This document shows, piece after piece, positions 17,140-25,086 of a DNA stretch of 64,000 bases. Location: NCBI GenBank assembly GCA_004322045.1, contig SCRN01000002.1, positions 1-64,000 of the forward strand, in the 5' to 3' direction. How positions within the stretch are numbered: position 1 is the first letter of the stretch; each line of letters begins with the position of its first letter. The position numbers and the translations under genes were made by a program. Source of the stretch: Paraburkholderia sp. GTDB taxonomy: Bacteria > Pseudomonadota > Gammaproteobacteria > Burkholderiales > Burkholderiaceae. Under the pieces are notes generated by a model, which saw only the letters and a list, made by a program, of their open reading frames with translations, made no database searches and had not been told where the DNA came from.

Positions 17140-18708
17140 CTATCGGATCCCCATCGAAACGAAACTGCGTGTGTTATCGCGCTGGATCAACAACGCTACC
17201 TGCTTGCCGCTGCGCTCGAGCAATGCTTCGAGCGCATTGCGCGTGTCGATGCGCTCGCTGTTCACCGACAAGATGACGTCGCCCGGCTGAATGCCGGCGG
17301 CCTCGGCAGCTCCCGTCGCGGCGTCGACCACGACGCCGCCGATGGCCCCCGACGCACGGCGTTCGTCTTCGCTCAACGCATGCACGGTCAGACCCGAGCG
17401 CTCGACCAAGTTGCGTTCGGCGGCGCCCGGGCCTCTCGTTTTGGAGCCGCTCTCGCTCTCCTGCCCAGCTCGCGCCGCGACGATCGCCGTCAATTGCATC
17501 GGCTTCTTGTTGCGAACGACGGTGAGCGAGACTTTCGATCCCGGCGGTAACGCCGACACGTAGTCGGTAAGGTCGCTTTCGTGCTCGATCGTCTTGCCGT
17601 TGATCCGTGTGACGACATCGCCCGCTTTGAGCGGGTTCGCGAGCGAGCCGTGCCCTGCGGGCGCCGCGGCGGTGACGAGCGCCCCGGTTGCGTGCGGTAG
17701 CCCGAAAGCCGCGGCGAGGCCCGGATCGACATCCTGCGTTTGGAGACCTAAGCTGCCGCCGCTCACTTTGCCTTGCCCTTGCAGCTGCGCACGCAGCCTA
17801 AGCGCCGCATCGATCGGGATCGCGAACGTCAGGCTCCTGTAGCGTCCCGTATCGGCATAGACCTGCAGATTGACGCCGATCACGGCGCCGTTGCGATCGA
17901 GCAGCGGGCCGCCCGAGGTGTCCGGGTCCGGGGCGATGTCCGTTTCGAGGAAGGTAAAGCCGTTACCGTCCGCCAGCGCATGCGGGGTGACGCTGATGAG
18001 GCCGGAAGTGGCCGCATTCTGCGGACCGTCGGGCGAGCCGATCGCCAAGACGCGCTCGCCGACGCGCACATGCGAGGCATCGCCCACACGCACGGACGGC
18101 AACTTGCCGGCGCCTTCGATCTGCAGTAGCGCGACATCGGTTTGCGGGTCGACGCCGAGCACATTGGCTTTGAATTGGCGGCGGTCCGTCAACGTGACGA
18201 CGACTTGCTCGGCGCGGTTGACGATGTGCGCCGTCGTCACCACAATGCCGTCCGCGCTGATGATGAAGCCCGAGCCCGTGCCCCAAACGACGCGCGGCGG
18301 ATCGGCCACCGTCGAGGGCGCAGCCGGTTGCGCCGACATCCCTCGCACGAGCGCAAAGACCGGGTCGTCCGGATCGAGATTGTCGAGCCCAGGCGCTGCG
18401 GAGGCCTGATCGGCCGTATCGTCCCGCGCCGTCGTGCCGATGTTGACAACGGCTGGCCCGTAGCGCTCCACCATCGCGGCAAAATCCATCTGCACCGCGG
18501 CGGGCGCAGCCGCGGGCGGCGGCGCATGCTGGCTCTTGGCGGATGGCGCGCGCAGCTGGGCGCTCGATACCGCCGGTGAAAGAAACACCGCACCGCCGAT
18601 CAACGCGATCGTCGCTGTGGCGCGGCGCACAGCGCGGGCTTCGGCCCGCCAAGTCTCGCTACGCACGGCAAACCCCTCGGATAGTTGTCTCGCGGGTGGC
18701 CGGCTCAC
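17140..18708 (-). CDS. HtrA/Deg-type periplasmic serine protease with two PDZ domains
   Basis: 522 residues. A membrane/signal segment lies at about 31-50 (ATIALIGGAVFLSPAVSSA). The trypsin-like domain has His161 (VTTAHIV), Asp191 (DPQTDVALLQI) and Ser265 (DTSGGPLL), then PDZ1 at about 320-410 and PDZ2 at about 425-515 (GGVVVDAATGAAEAAGIQPGDVIL). The triad is complete, but the consensus GNSGGPL reads DTSGGPL and the usual TNAHV reads TTAHI. The change from Gly to Asp two residues before the serine, in the oxyanion loop, may alter or reduce activity. The protein would act on misfolded envelope proteins. It stands alone, convergent with the MFS gene. Confidence 0.88.
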   Translation of the reverse strand: MSRPPARQLSEGFAVRSETWRAEARAVRRATATIALIGGAVFLSPAVSSAQLRAPSAKSQHAPPPAAAPAAVQMDFAAMVERYGPAVVNIGTTARDDTADQASAAPGLDNLDPDDPVFALVRGMSAQPAAPSTVADPPRVVWGTGSGFIISADGIVVTTAHIVNRAEQVVVTLTDRRQFKANVLGVDPQTDVALLQIEGAGKLPSVRVGDASHVRVGERVLAIGSPDGPQNAATSGLISVTPHALADGNGFTFLETDIAPDPDTSGGPLLDRNGAVIGVNLQVYADTGRYRSLTFAIPIDAALRLRAQLQGQGKVSGGSLGLQTQDVDPGLAAAFGLPHATGALVTAAAPAGHGSLANPLKAGDVVTRINGKTIEHESDLTDYVSALPPGSKVSLTVVRNKKPMQLTAIVAARAGQESESGSKTRGPGAAERNLVERSGLTVHALSEDERRASGAIGGVVVDAATGAAEAAGIQPGDVILSVNSERIDTRNALEALLERSGKQVALLIQRDNTRSFVSMGIR

Positions 18709-18883
18709 AGGCTATGGAACGTGCTCGGTCGATGTCGGTCCCCAGCGCAACCATTGTCGGCCGGGCAGCCCGCCGGCGGCTGTGAGCGAGCGCACGATCG
18801 CGGTGTAACAGTCGGCTCGAGTTCCCGGGGGCGCTGTCGCGACGCTTCGAGATATGTGCCGCGGCGCCGCTCTCGCGCATACT

Positions 18884-18904
18884 CCTTAAGCCCCGCTTAA
18901 GGGG
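18884..18904 (+). promoter_or_regulatory. Inverted repeat upstream of the TPR gene
   Basis: CCTTAAG (18884-18890) and CTTAAGG (18896-18902) flank CCCCG. The overlapping run CCCC...GGGG gives a second pairing. It lies 20 bp before a possible start at 18923 and 70 bp before the preferred start at 18974, so it could be an operator or a leader hairpin. No binding protein is evident. Confidence 0.35.
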
Positions 18905-18973
18905 CACGAGTCACATTACAGAATGTCAGGAAAGCAGGCCCTACGCCTTCTGCGCCTCGAAAACGGAACTCAC

Positions 18974-19738
18974 ATGCCTTACTTCGGAATCGGCCTTCAC
19001 GTCATCGTTGCGATTTATTTCGCGGTGCATGCCGTGCGCCATCAACAAAACATCTATTGGTTGTTCGTGCTCTTTGCGTTTCCCATGCTCGGCAGCCTCG
19101 TGTATTTCTTCGCCGTTTATTTGCCGAGCTGGCGGCAGTCGCGCGGGGCGTATGTCGCGACGCGCGCGATCACGCAGTTCGTGGATCCGAACCGTGCCGT
19201 GCGCGAAAGCCGTGCCGAAGTCGAGCGCGCGCCCACCGTGGCGAGCCGCATGCGGCTAGGCAATGCGCTATTGGAGGCCGGTAACCCGCAAGAAGCGATC
19301 GAGCAGTTTCAAATGGCGGCAAACGGCCCGTTCGCGAACGACCCCGCGTTGTTGCTGGGCTTGGCGCGCGCGCACTTCGAACTCGCGCGGTATGCCGATG
19401 CCGAGGCGGCATTGACGCTGCTCTTCACGAACTATCCGCCAATGCGTCAGCAAGCGCAGCCGTCGCTGCTTTACGCCCGCACGCTCGCGGCGCTTGGGGC
19501 CGTGGGCGCCCGGGCCGCGTTCGAGGTGGCGCTCGCCTGCGCGAGCGATGCGGCGCCGCGCTGCTTGTTTGCCGATTGGCTCGCCGCGCAGCCGAACGAA
19601 GCCGACCGCAAGCGCGCCGCCGCGTTGTACGAAGATATCTTGCAGGACGGCAAACATTGGCCGCGTCACGCGCGCGCGCATAACCGCGAATGGTTGGAGC
19701 GGGCTCAGTCCGCGCGGGCCTCAATGCCGGCTCATTGA
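18974..19738 (+). CDS. Membrane-anchored TPR-repeat protein of unknown function
   Basis: About 254 residues from MPYFGIGLHV; an in-frame ATG at 18923 would add 17 residues. Two hydrophobic segments at the N-terminus (IGLHVIVAIYFAVHAV and YWLFVLFAFPMLGSLVYFFAVY) anchor it in the inner membrane. The rest is helical tetratricopeptide-like sequence (RMRLGNALLEAGNPQEAIEQF, then LLGLARAHFELARYADAEAAL). The N-terminal part resembles the phospholipase D-nuclease N-terminal membrane segment seen on unrelated proteins. It probably scaffolds other proteins. It has no operon partner. Confidence 0.7.
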   Translation: MPYFGIGLHVIVAIYFAVHAVRHQQNIYWLFVLFAFPMLGSLVYFFAVYLPSWRQSRGAYVATRAITQFVDPNRAVRESRAEVERAPTVASRMRLGNALLEAGNPQEAIEQFQMAANGPFANDPALLLGLARAHFELARYADAEAALTLLFTNYPPMRQQAQPSLLYARTLAALGAVGARAAFEVALACASDAAPRCLFADWLAAQPNEADRKRAAALYEDILQDGKHWPRHARAHNREWLERAQSARASMPAH

Positions 19739-20142
19739 GCGGGCGAAATTCGATCCTTTGGTTTCTTTTCCCTTCCTTTTCCCTTCCCTTAACGCTCGGG
19801 CAGGCGCCGCGCGCATGCCGCCCCCGAGCCGTCTCCATCGCCGTCGCCGCTCCCGCATTCAAATAGTCGCCTTAACGGATTCGCACTAGGCGTATACACG
19901 GGGCGCGACGGCGAGAAACCGCGGTTTCAAGCCGATATAAGCGCTGTCGCATGGGCTTCATGTTGCCCGACTGATGGGACGCGTTTTTGTGTTCGCCTAC
20001 GCTTCGTGACAGCCAAGTGAACGACTGGCGGCAAAGCCCTTCGCGGCCTTCGAGCCGATTCGATTCAGATGGATACCTATTCGAGACAACCCTGATGACG
20101 GTCCGCGCGGCCGTTTCAGCATGCTGATAAAGGAGCAAGCTC
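19739..20142 (+). other. 404-bp intergenic region before the purine permease
   Basis: No gene is supported here. It contains a polypyrimidine tract at about 19762-19790 with two adjacent copies of TTTTCCCTTCC (19766-19776, 19777-19787) and a 14-bp perfect palindrome GAAACCGCGGTTTC (19915-19928). The palindrome is a possible operator for the permease gene. No known purine riboswitch core was recognised. Confidence 0.5.
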
Positions 20143-21528
20143 ATGAGTGATACCCAGGCGCGGCCGATCGTCGGCTCCGGCACGACGGACGGTTTCGGCA
20201 CCAAGGGCGCCGTGGATCGATATTTCGGCATTTCGGCGCGAGGCAGCACCGAGCGCGGCGAAATCGTCGCGGGCGTCACCACTTTTTTGGCGATGGTCTA
20301 TTCGGTGTTCGTGGTCCCGGGCATGCTCGGCAAAGCCGGATTCGATACGAGCGCCGTGTTCGTCGCGGTCTGCCTCACCACGGCTTTCGGCTCGCTGTTG
20401 ATGGGCTTATGGGCGAAGCTGCCGATTGCGATCGGCTGCGCGATTTCGCTCACCGCGTTCACCGCGTTCGGTCTCGTGCTAGGCAAAGGCATCGCCCCGA
20501 CAGTCGCGCTCGGCGCCGTCTTCTTGATGGGGCTCGTCTTCACCGCGATTTCCGTCACCGGCGTGCGCTCGTGGATCTTGCGCAATTTGCCCGCGGGCGT
20601 CGCACACGGCACGGGTATCGGTATTGGGCTGTTCTTGCTGCTGATCGCATCCAACGATGTCGGGCTCGTGATCAAGAATCCGGGCGGCGGCTTGCCGCTT
20701 GCGCTCGGGCATGTCACGGCGTTCCCCGTGGTGATGTCGGTGATCGGCTTGGCGGCGGTTTTCGGGCTCGAGCGGCGTCGCGTGCCGGGTGGGATCTTGC
20801 TTGTCGTCGTCGCCGTGTCGGCCATCGGGCTCGCCTTCGATCCGACCGTGAAATTCCACGGCGTATTTGCGTTGCCTTCGCTGAGTGCGCCGGGGCACGC
20901 CTCGCTGATCGGCGCGATGGATCTCAAAGGCGCACTGTCGGTCGCGGTGCTGCCCAGTGTCTTTGCGCTCGTCATGACCGCCGTCTTCGACGCCACGGGC
21001 ACGATCCGCGCTGTCGCGGGGCAGTCGGGGCAGCTCGACGAGAAGGGCCGCATCATCAACGGCGGGCGCGCGTTGACGGCCGATTCGCTCAGTTCGATTT
21101 TTTCAGGGTTTCTCGGCGGTGCGCCGGCAGCGGCCTATATCGAATCGAGCGTGGGCGTCGCCGCGGGTGCGAAGACGGGCCTGGCCGCCGCGGTGGTCGG
21201 CTTGCTGTTTCTCGTCGTGATGTTCTTCTCGCCCCTTGCGGCGTTGGTGCCGTCGTATGCGACTGCACCCGCGTTGATGTACGTAGGTCTCCTGATGCTC
21301 TCGAGCGTGAGCAAACTCCACATGGACGATAGCGTCGATGCGATGGCCGGACTCGTCACCGCCGTGTTCATCGTGCTGACGGCCAACATCGTGACCGGCA
21401 TCATGCTCGGCTTCGCGACGCTCGTCATCGGCCGCATCGTCAGCGGCGAATGGCGCAAGCTGAACCTCGGCACCGTATCGATTGCCGTCGTGCTGGTGGC
21501 TTTCTATGCAGGGGGATGGGCGATTTGA
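20143..21528 (+). CDS. AzgA-type NCS2 purine (adenine/guanine/hypoxanthine) permease
   Basis: 461-residue membrane protein of the nucleobase-cation symporter-2 family, AzgA branch, with about 12-14 membrane segments. Typical stretches are GAVDRYFGI near the start, [27 protein letters not shown] and the Asp-containing [11 protein letters not shown], then the pore-lining [18 protein letters not shown]. It takes up purine bases with protons. The ATG at 20143 has AAAGGAGC upstream. It is monocistronic, followed by a terminator. Confidence 0.92.
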   Translation: MSDTQARPIVGSGTTDGFGTKGAVDRYFGISARGSTERGEIVAGVTTFLAMVYSVFVVPGMLGKAGFDTSAVFVAVCLTTAFGSLLMGLWAKLPIAIGCAISLTAFTAFGLVLGKGIAPTVALGAVFLMGLVFTAISVTGVRSWILRNLPAGVAHGTGIGIGLFLLLIASNDVGLVIKNPGGGLPLALGHVTAFPVVMSVIGLAAVFGLERRRVPGGILLVVVAVSAIGLAFDPTVKFHGVFALPSLSAPGHASLIGAMDLKGALSVAVLPSVFALVMTAVFDATGTIRAVAGQSGQLDEKGRIINGGRALTADSLSSIFSGFLGGAPAAAYIESSVGVAAGAKTGLAAAVVGLLFLVVMFFSPLAALVPSYATAPALMYVGLLMLSSVSKLHMDDSVDAMAGLVTAVFIVLTANIVTGIMLGFATLVIGRIVSGEWRKLNLGTVSIAVVLVAFYAGGWAI

Positions 21529-21543
21529 CGAGGGCGAGCTTCG

Positions 21544-21574
21544 AGCCTGGGAAGCTCGCATTTCCAGGCTTTTC
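21544..21574 (+). terminator. Terminator after the purine permease
   Basis: AGCCTGG (21544-21550) pairs with CCAGGCT (21564-21570), extended by GAA/TTT with one mismatch, followed by TTTC. A competing hairpin, CGAGCTT (21535-21541) with AAGCTCG (21552-21558), overlaps the left arm. It starts 15 bp after the permease stop. Confidence 0.65.
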
Positions 21575-21598
21575 GTTGACGATCGCACGGTAGGCGCG

Positions 21599-21631
21599 CA
21601 TTGAGCCCGCATTAAGCCCGCATTTAGCCCC
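21599..21631 (+). repeat. Three tandem 11-bp direct repeats before the HAD gene
   Basis: CATTGAGCCCG (21599-21609), CATTAAGCCCG (21610-21620) and CATTTAGCCCC (21621-21631) are adjacent copies, one helical turn apart. They end 89 bp before the HAD start codon, in the place expected for an activator or repressor array. No cognate protein is known. Confidence 0.7.
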
Positions 21632-21720
21632 TAAAGAGCGGCGCGCTACAATGAGCACCGGCAAAACGCGGCGCTACGTGGCGCCGGTTGCGTTTGAATC
21701 GATTGTCAACGGGAGCGCTC

Positions 21721-22395
21721 ATGCGATTGCAAACCCCATTTCTGTTCGACCTCGACGGCACCCTCGTAGATAGCGTCTATCAGCACGTGCTTGCATGGAA
21801 GCAAGCGCTCGATGCCGAAGGGATTGCGTTATCCGTGTGGCGCATTCATCGCAAGATCGGCATGAGCGGCGGGCTGTTCACGGCGCAATTATTGCGCGAG
21901 ACGCGGGCGCAAGTGAGCGAGGAAGCCATCAGCCGGCTGCGCGACGCGCATGCCGACGCTTATCTGCAGTTCCGCGGCCAAGTTCGGCCGTTGCCAGGCG
22001 CTCGGGAGCTATTGAGCGCGTTGTCGCAGGCCGGTATCCCATGGGCGATCGCAACGAGCGGGCGCATGCATACGGCCGCGCTCAATCTCGAGGCGTTGGG
22101 CGTGGATCCCGCCAAGGACGTCGTCGTGACGCGCGACGACGTCAAATACGCCAAGCCCGACCCGGACCTCTTCATCGCCGCGGCACAGCGACTCGGCGTG
22201 CCGATCGAGCACGCGGTCGTAGTGGGCGACAGCATCTGGGACATGCTTGCGGCAAAGCGTTGCCGCGCATTGGGCGTGGGCTTGCTCTCGGGCGGCTACG
22301 GTACCGGCGAGCTCGAACGAGCGGGTGCCCTAAGGGTTTATGACGACCCGGCGGATTTGCTTTACCACCTCGACGAAATCGCGGCTCGGCCATAG
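21721..22395 (+). CDS. HAD-superfamily phosphatase (phosphoglycolate phosphatase-like)
   Basis: 224 residues, cytoplasmic. Motif I is FLFDLDGTLVDS (nucleophile Asp and the acid/base Asp two on), with cap domain about 20-85. Motif II is Thr/Ser in AIATSGR, motif III the Lys in KYAKPDPDLF, and motif IV VVVGDSIWDM. This is a beta-phosphoglucomutase/PGP-like HAD subfamily; all catalytic residues are present. The ATG at 21721 is preceded by GGGAGCG; an upstream in-frame ATG at 21688 adds 11 residues without conserved character. Substrate unknown; a general small-phosphate phosphatase is most likely. Confidence 0.87.
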   Translation: MRLQTPFLFDLDGTLVDSVYQHVLAWKQALDAEGIALSVWRIHRKIGMSGGLFTAQLLRETRAQVSEEAISRLRDAHADAYLQFRGQVRPLPGARELLSALSQAGIPWAIATSGRMHTAALNLEALGVDPAKDVVVTRDDVKYAKPDPDLFIAAAQRLGVPIEHAVVVGDSIWDMLAAKRCRALGVGLLSGGYGTGELERAGALRVYDDPADLLYHLDEIAARP

Positions 22396-22687
22396 GCCTA
22401 CTCACTTCTATTGCAGATCGATGCGGCATCCGCGCCGGGGAGGGCGTGGATGTCTCGCAGGCAATTCAAACGAGAATTGAAACGAAATTCCCTGTTTTGT
22501 CCCAGAACGGTTCCCCTCGCCCAAATTCGCTTGAAGCACCGATTTCGGCTCAGTAAATAGAAACCACGCACCGGCGATCGCTCGAATGCCGGTACGAAAA
22601 AAGACGCCCCGGAGGAGACGAACGAGGGGCCCCCGAAATCCTGTTGCGCAAGCGCGCACGGGTATTTACTGGAGGAGGAGCCGTTTC

Positions 22688-24019
22688 ATGTCATCCCATC
22701 CACACATCGATTCCCGCATGGTTCGCCGCGTCGCAATGGCCAGTGTCATCGGCGCGACGGTCGAATGGTACGACTTCTTTCTTTACGGCGTGGTCGCCGG
22801 CATTGTCTTCAACAAGCTTTACTTCCCGGCGAACGACCCGCTCGTGTCGATCTTGCTTGCCTATACGACTTTCGCGGTGGGCTTCGTCACCCGCCCGATC
22901 GGCGGCGTGCTGTTCGGGCATTTCGGCGATCGCATCGGGCGCAAGTCCGCGCTGATCCTCTCGCTGTTCATCATGGGCGTGTCGACCGTGGGCGTCGCCT
23001 TCGTCCCAACCTACGCGCAGATCGGCGTAGCCGCGCCGGTCCTTTTGTTGTCGTTGCGCGTGCTGCAGGGCATCGGCCTTGGCGGAGAATGGGGCGGCGC
23101 GGTCTTGATGGCCTACGAATATGCGCCACCCCACCGGCGCGGGCTGTATGCGAGTCTGCCGCAAATCGGCTTGTCGATCGGACTGTGTCTCGCCTCGGGC
23201 ATGGTGGCGGCGGTGTCGCATCTGTTGTCGGAACAGGCGTTTTTCGCGTGGGGTTGGCGCGTGGCGTTCGGCGCCTCGCTCGTGCTCGTCATGATCGGCC
23301 TGTATATCCGCCTGAACGTGATGGAGACCCCCGAATTCACCGCGCTCAAGCGCAACCGCAACGAAGTGCGGCTGCCGTTCGTCGAGATGCTCGCCAATTA
23401 TCGCCGCGAGTTGTTGGTCGGCATGGGTGCGCGCTATATCGACGGCGTGTTCTTCAATATCTTCGCCGTGTTCTCGATCGGGTATCTCACGCAGCACATC
23501 AAGATGGATCGCACCGATGCGCTGCTCGGCGTGATGATGGCCGCTTTCGTCATGTGTTTCTTCATTCCGATCTTCGGCGGCCTGTCCGATCGCATCGGCC
23601 GCGCGCGCGTGTACAGGTGGGGCTCGCTGCTTTGCGGCGCGTCGGTCTATCCGGCATTCTGGTTGATCGAGAGCCAGCCGGGCAATACGCTCTTGATTTG
23701 GCTCGCCATCGTCATCCCGTTCGGCATTTGCTACGCGATGGTGTATGGGCCGGAAGCCGCGCTGTTCTCCGAGCTCTTCGATGCGAGCGTGCGTTACACG
23801 GGCATCTCGTTCGTCTATCAGTTCTCGGGCATTTTCGCGAGCGGCATCACGCCGATCATCGCGACGGCGCTGTGGAAGATGAGCGGCGGCAAATGGTGGA
23901 CCATATGCGCCTACGTGCTGTTTTCCGCGCTGGTATCGGCCGTGTCGGCGCGCGCGATCGAACGCGGCCGCGGCGCGCGCTTGTCGACGCACGAGAACCC
24001 GGTAGTCAGCGCGCCGTGA
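22688..24019 (+). CDS. MFS transporter of the metabolite:H+ symporter (MHS) family
   Basis: 443 residues, 12 membrane segments. GATVEWYDFFLYGVVAGIVF and RPIGGVLFGHFGDRIGRK are diagnostic of the MHS family (proline/betaine, citrate, ketoglutarate and shikimate permeases). Start ATG 22688 has GGAGGAGGAG immediately upstream (22671-22680). It precedes sauR, which points the other way, so they are convergent with a 96-bp gap. It may import an organic acid or zwitterion, possibly a sulfonate in this setting, but nothing in the sequence fixes the substrate. Confidence 0.88.
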   Translation: MSSHPHIDSRMVRRVAMASVIGATVEWYDFFLYGVVAGIVFNKLYFPANDPLVSILLAYTTFAVGFVTRPIGGVLFGHFGDRIGRKSALILSLFIMGVSTVGVAFVPTYAQIGVAAPVLLLSLRVLQGIGLGGEWGGAVLMAYEYAPPHRRGLYASLPQIGLSIGLCLASGMVAAVSHLLSEQAFFAWGWRVAFGASLVLVMIGLYIRLNVMETPEFTALKRNRNEVRLPFVEMLANYRRELLVGMGARYIDGVFFNIFAVFSIGYLTQHIKMDRTDALLGVMMAAFVMCFFIPIFGGLSDRIGRARVYRWGSLLCGASVYPAFWLIESQPGNTLLIWLAIVIPFGICYAMVYGPEAALFSELFDASVRYTGISFVYQFSGIFASGITPIIATALWKMSGGKWWTICAYVLFSALVSAVSARAIERGRGARLSTHENPVVSAP

Positions 24020-24115
24020 TGGCCTCGCGCTATCGCTATCGCTCTTGCGTCGACACGCTTTAGTCGCGGCGTGAGCCCAATGCGCCGCCGCAGCGCGGCG
24101 TCGTTCGCCGTCGCA

Positions 24116-24880
24116 TCAAGCGCGGAAAGTCTTGGCGGTTTCTTCGGCGGCGTGCCGCAAATCCGGCTCGAAGGCTAGCAAGTCCTGTAACGTGAGCCGC
24201 CCGACCGGCGCCTGCACCGCAATGGCTGCGCAGGCGCGGTGACGGTCGAGCATGACAGGCACCGCGATGGCGATCAGCCCCTGAAGGTGCTCTTGGTCGT
24301 TGACCGCCAACCGGCGCCGGCGCGTCAACGCAAGCTCCTTGCGCAGCACTTCGCGGCTCGTGATCGTGCGCTCGGAATAGGGCCGCAGCGGGAGCGTGTC
24401 GATCACGCGTTCGCGCCGATCCTTCGGCAGAAAACTGATCAAGAGCTTGCCGCTAGCGGAACAATGCAGCGGCACGTGCGACCCCGGCTGCAAATGCATG
24501 CGCAACGGCCACTCCGTTTCCACTCGGTCGATATAGACGACGTCGTTGCCCGACAGCATCGTCAAGTTGCATGTCTCGCCGATCCTCGCCACGAGTTGCT
24601 CGAGCAATACATGGCGCGCGGCAGCCGGGCCGGCATGCATGAGCACGTTCACGGCGAGCATGCGTACTCGCGGCGAACATTCGTAGCGTTTGTCGCCCGC
24701 GCCGCGCGTGACGAGCCACGCATCGGTCAACTGCACGAGGATGCGGTGCATCGTCTGTTTCGGCAGGCCGAGCGTCGTCGCGAGATCCATCATCGATAAG
24801 GGGCGGCCTGCCGCCGCCAACGTTTCGAGCACACGGAACGCTCGCACCGCCGCCGCATTCGATTGATTCGATCCCGACAT
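24116..24880 (-). CDS. sauR: IclR-family regulator of sulfoacetate catabolism
   Basis: 254 residues with N-terminal winged HTH (FRVLETLAAAGRPLSMMDL, TLGLPKQTMHRIL) and effector domain with GETCNLTMLSG, YIDRVETEWPLRMHLQPG and HCSASGKLLISFLP. The ATG at 24880 is preceded on its strand by AGGAGA. It diverges from sauS with a 206-bp gap, the arrangement of sauR-sauSTU described in Cupriavidus necator. Known role there: transcriptional control of the sau genes; repressor or activator status is not visible here. A perfect inverted repeat in the gap (24942-24965) is a likely binding site. Confidence 0.85.
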   Translation of the reverse strand: MSGSNQSNAAAVRAFRVLETLAAAGRPLSMMDLATTLGLPKQTMHRILVQLTDAWLVTRGAGDKRYECSPRVRMLAVNVLMHAGPAAARHVLLEQLVARIGETCNLTMLSGNDVVYIDRVETEWPLRMHLQPGSHVPLHCSASGKLLISFLPKDRRERVIDTLPLRPYSERTITSREVLRKELALTRRRRLAVNDQEHLQGLIAIAVPVMLDRHRACAAIAVQAPVGRLTLQDLLAFEPDLRHAAEETAKTFRA

Positions 24881-24941
24881 GCTGTCTCCTCATCAGGCGC
24901 GCTCGCCGCGCCGTTTTCATTGTGTATCGGATCGCGCGGTT

Positions 24942-24965
24942 TTCGGGACTAGGAGAAGTCCCGAA
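24942..24965. promoter_or_regulatory. Candidate SauR operator
   Basis: Perfect 9-bp inverted repeat TTCGGGACT (24942-24950) and AGTCCCGAA (24957-24965) with a 6-bp spacer, in the sauR-sauS divergent gap. A partial copy, CGGGACT, recurs at 25017-25023. Size and place suit an IclR operator; binding is inferred. Confidence 0.6.
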
Positions 24966-25044
24966 ATTCGCATTTTTTCATCCGCGATCGAGCGCAGTCG
25001 ACGAATGGTCGGGAAACGGGACTCGCACGCTATCGCTGCCGCCT

Positions 25045-25066
25045 AGATTGGCTTTACCGCCAATCT
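25045..25066 (+). promoter_or_regulatory. Hairpin or operator just upstream of the sauS ribosome site
   Basis: AGATTGGC (25045-25052) and GCCAATCT (25059-25066) are perfect arms around TTTACC. The ribosome site GGGAG (25077-25081) starts 10 bp later. It could be a second operator or a leader hairpin affecting sauS translation. Confidence 0.5.
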
Positions 25067-25086
25067 TTATTGCAATGGGAGCGTGT

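Noticed and set aside
19739-20142. Purine riboswitch upstream of the permease
   Set aside because: I could not find the conserved three-way-junction core; only a palindrome and a pyrimidine tract are visible.
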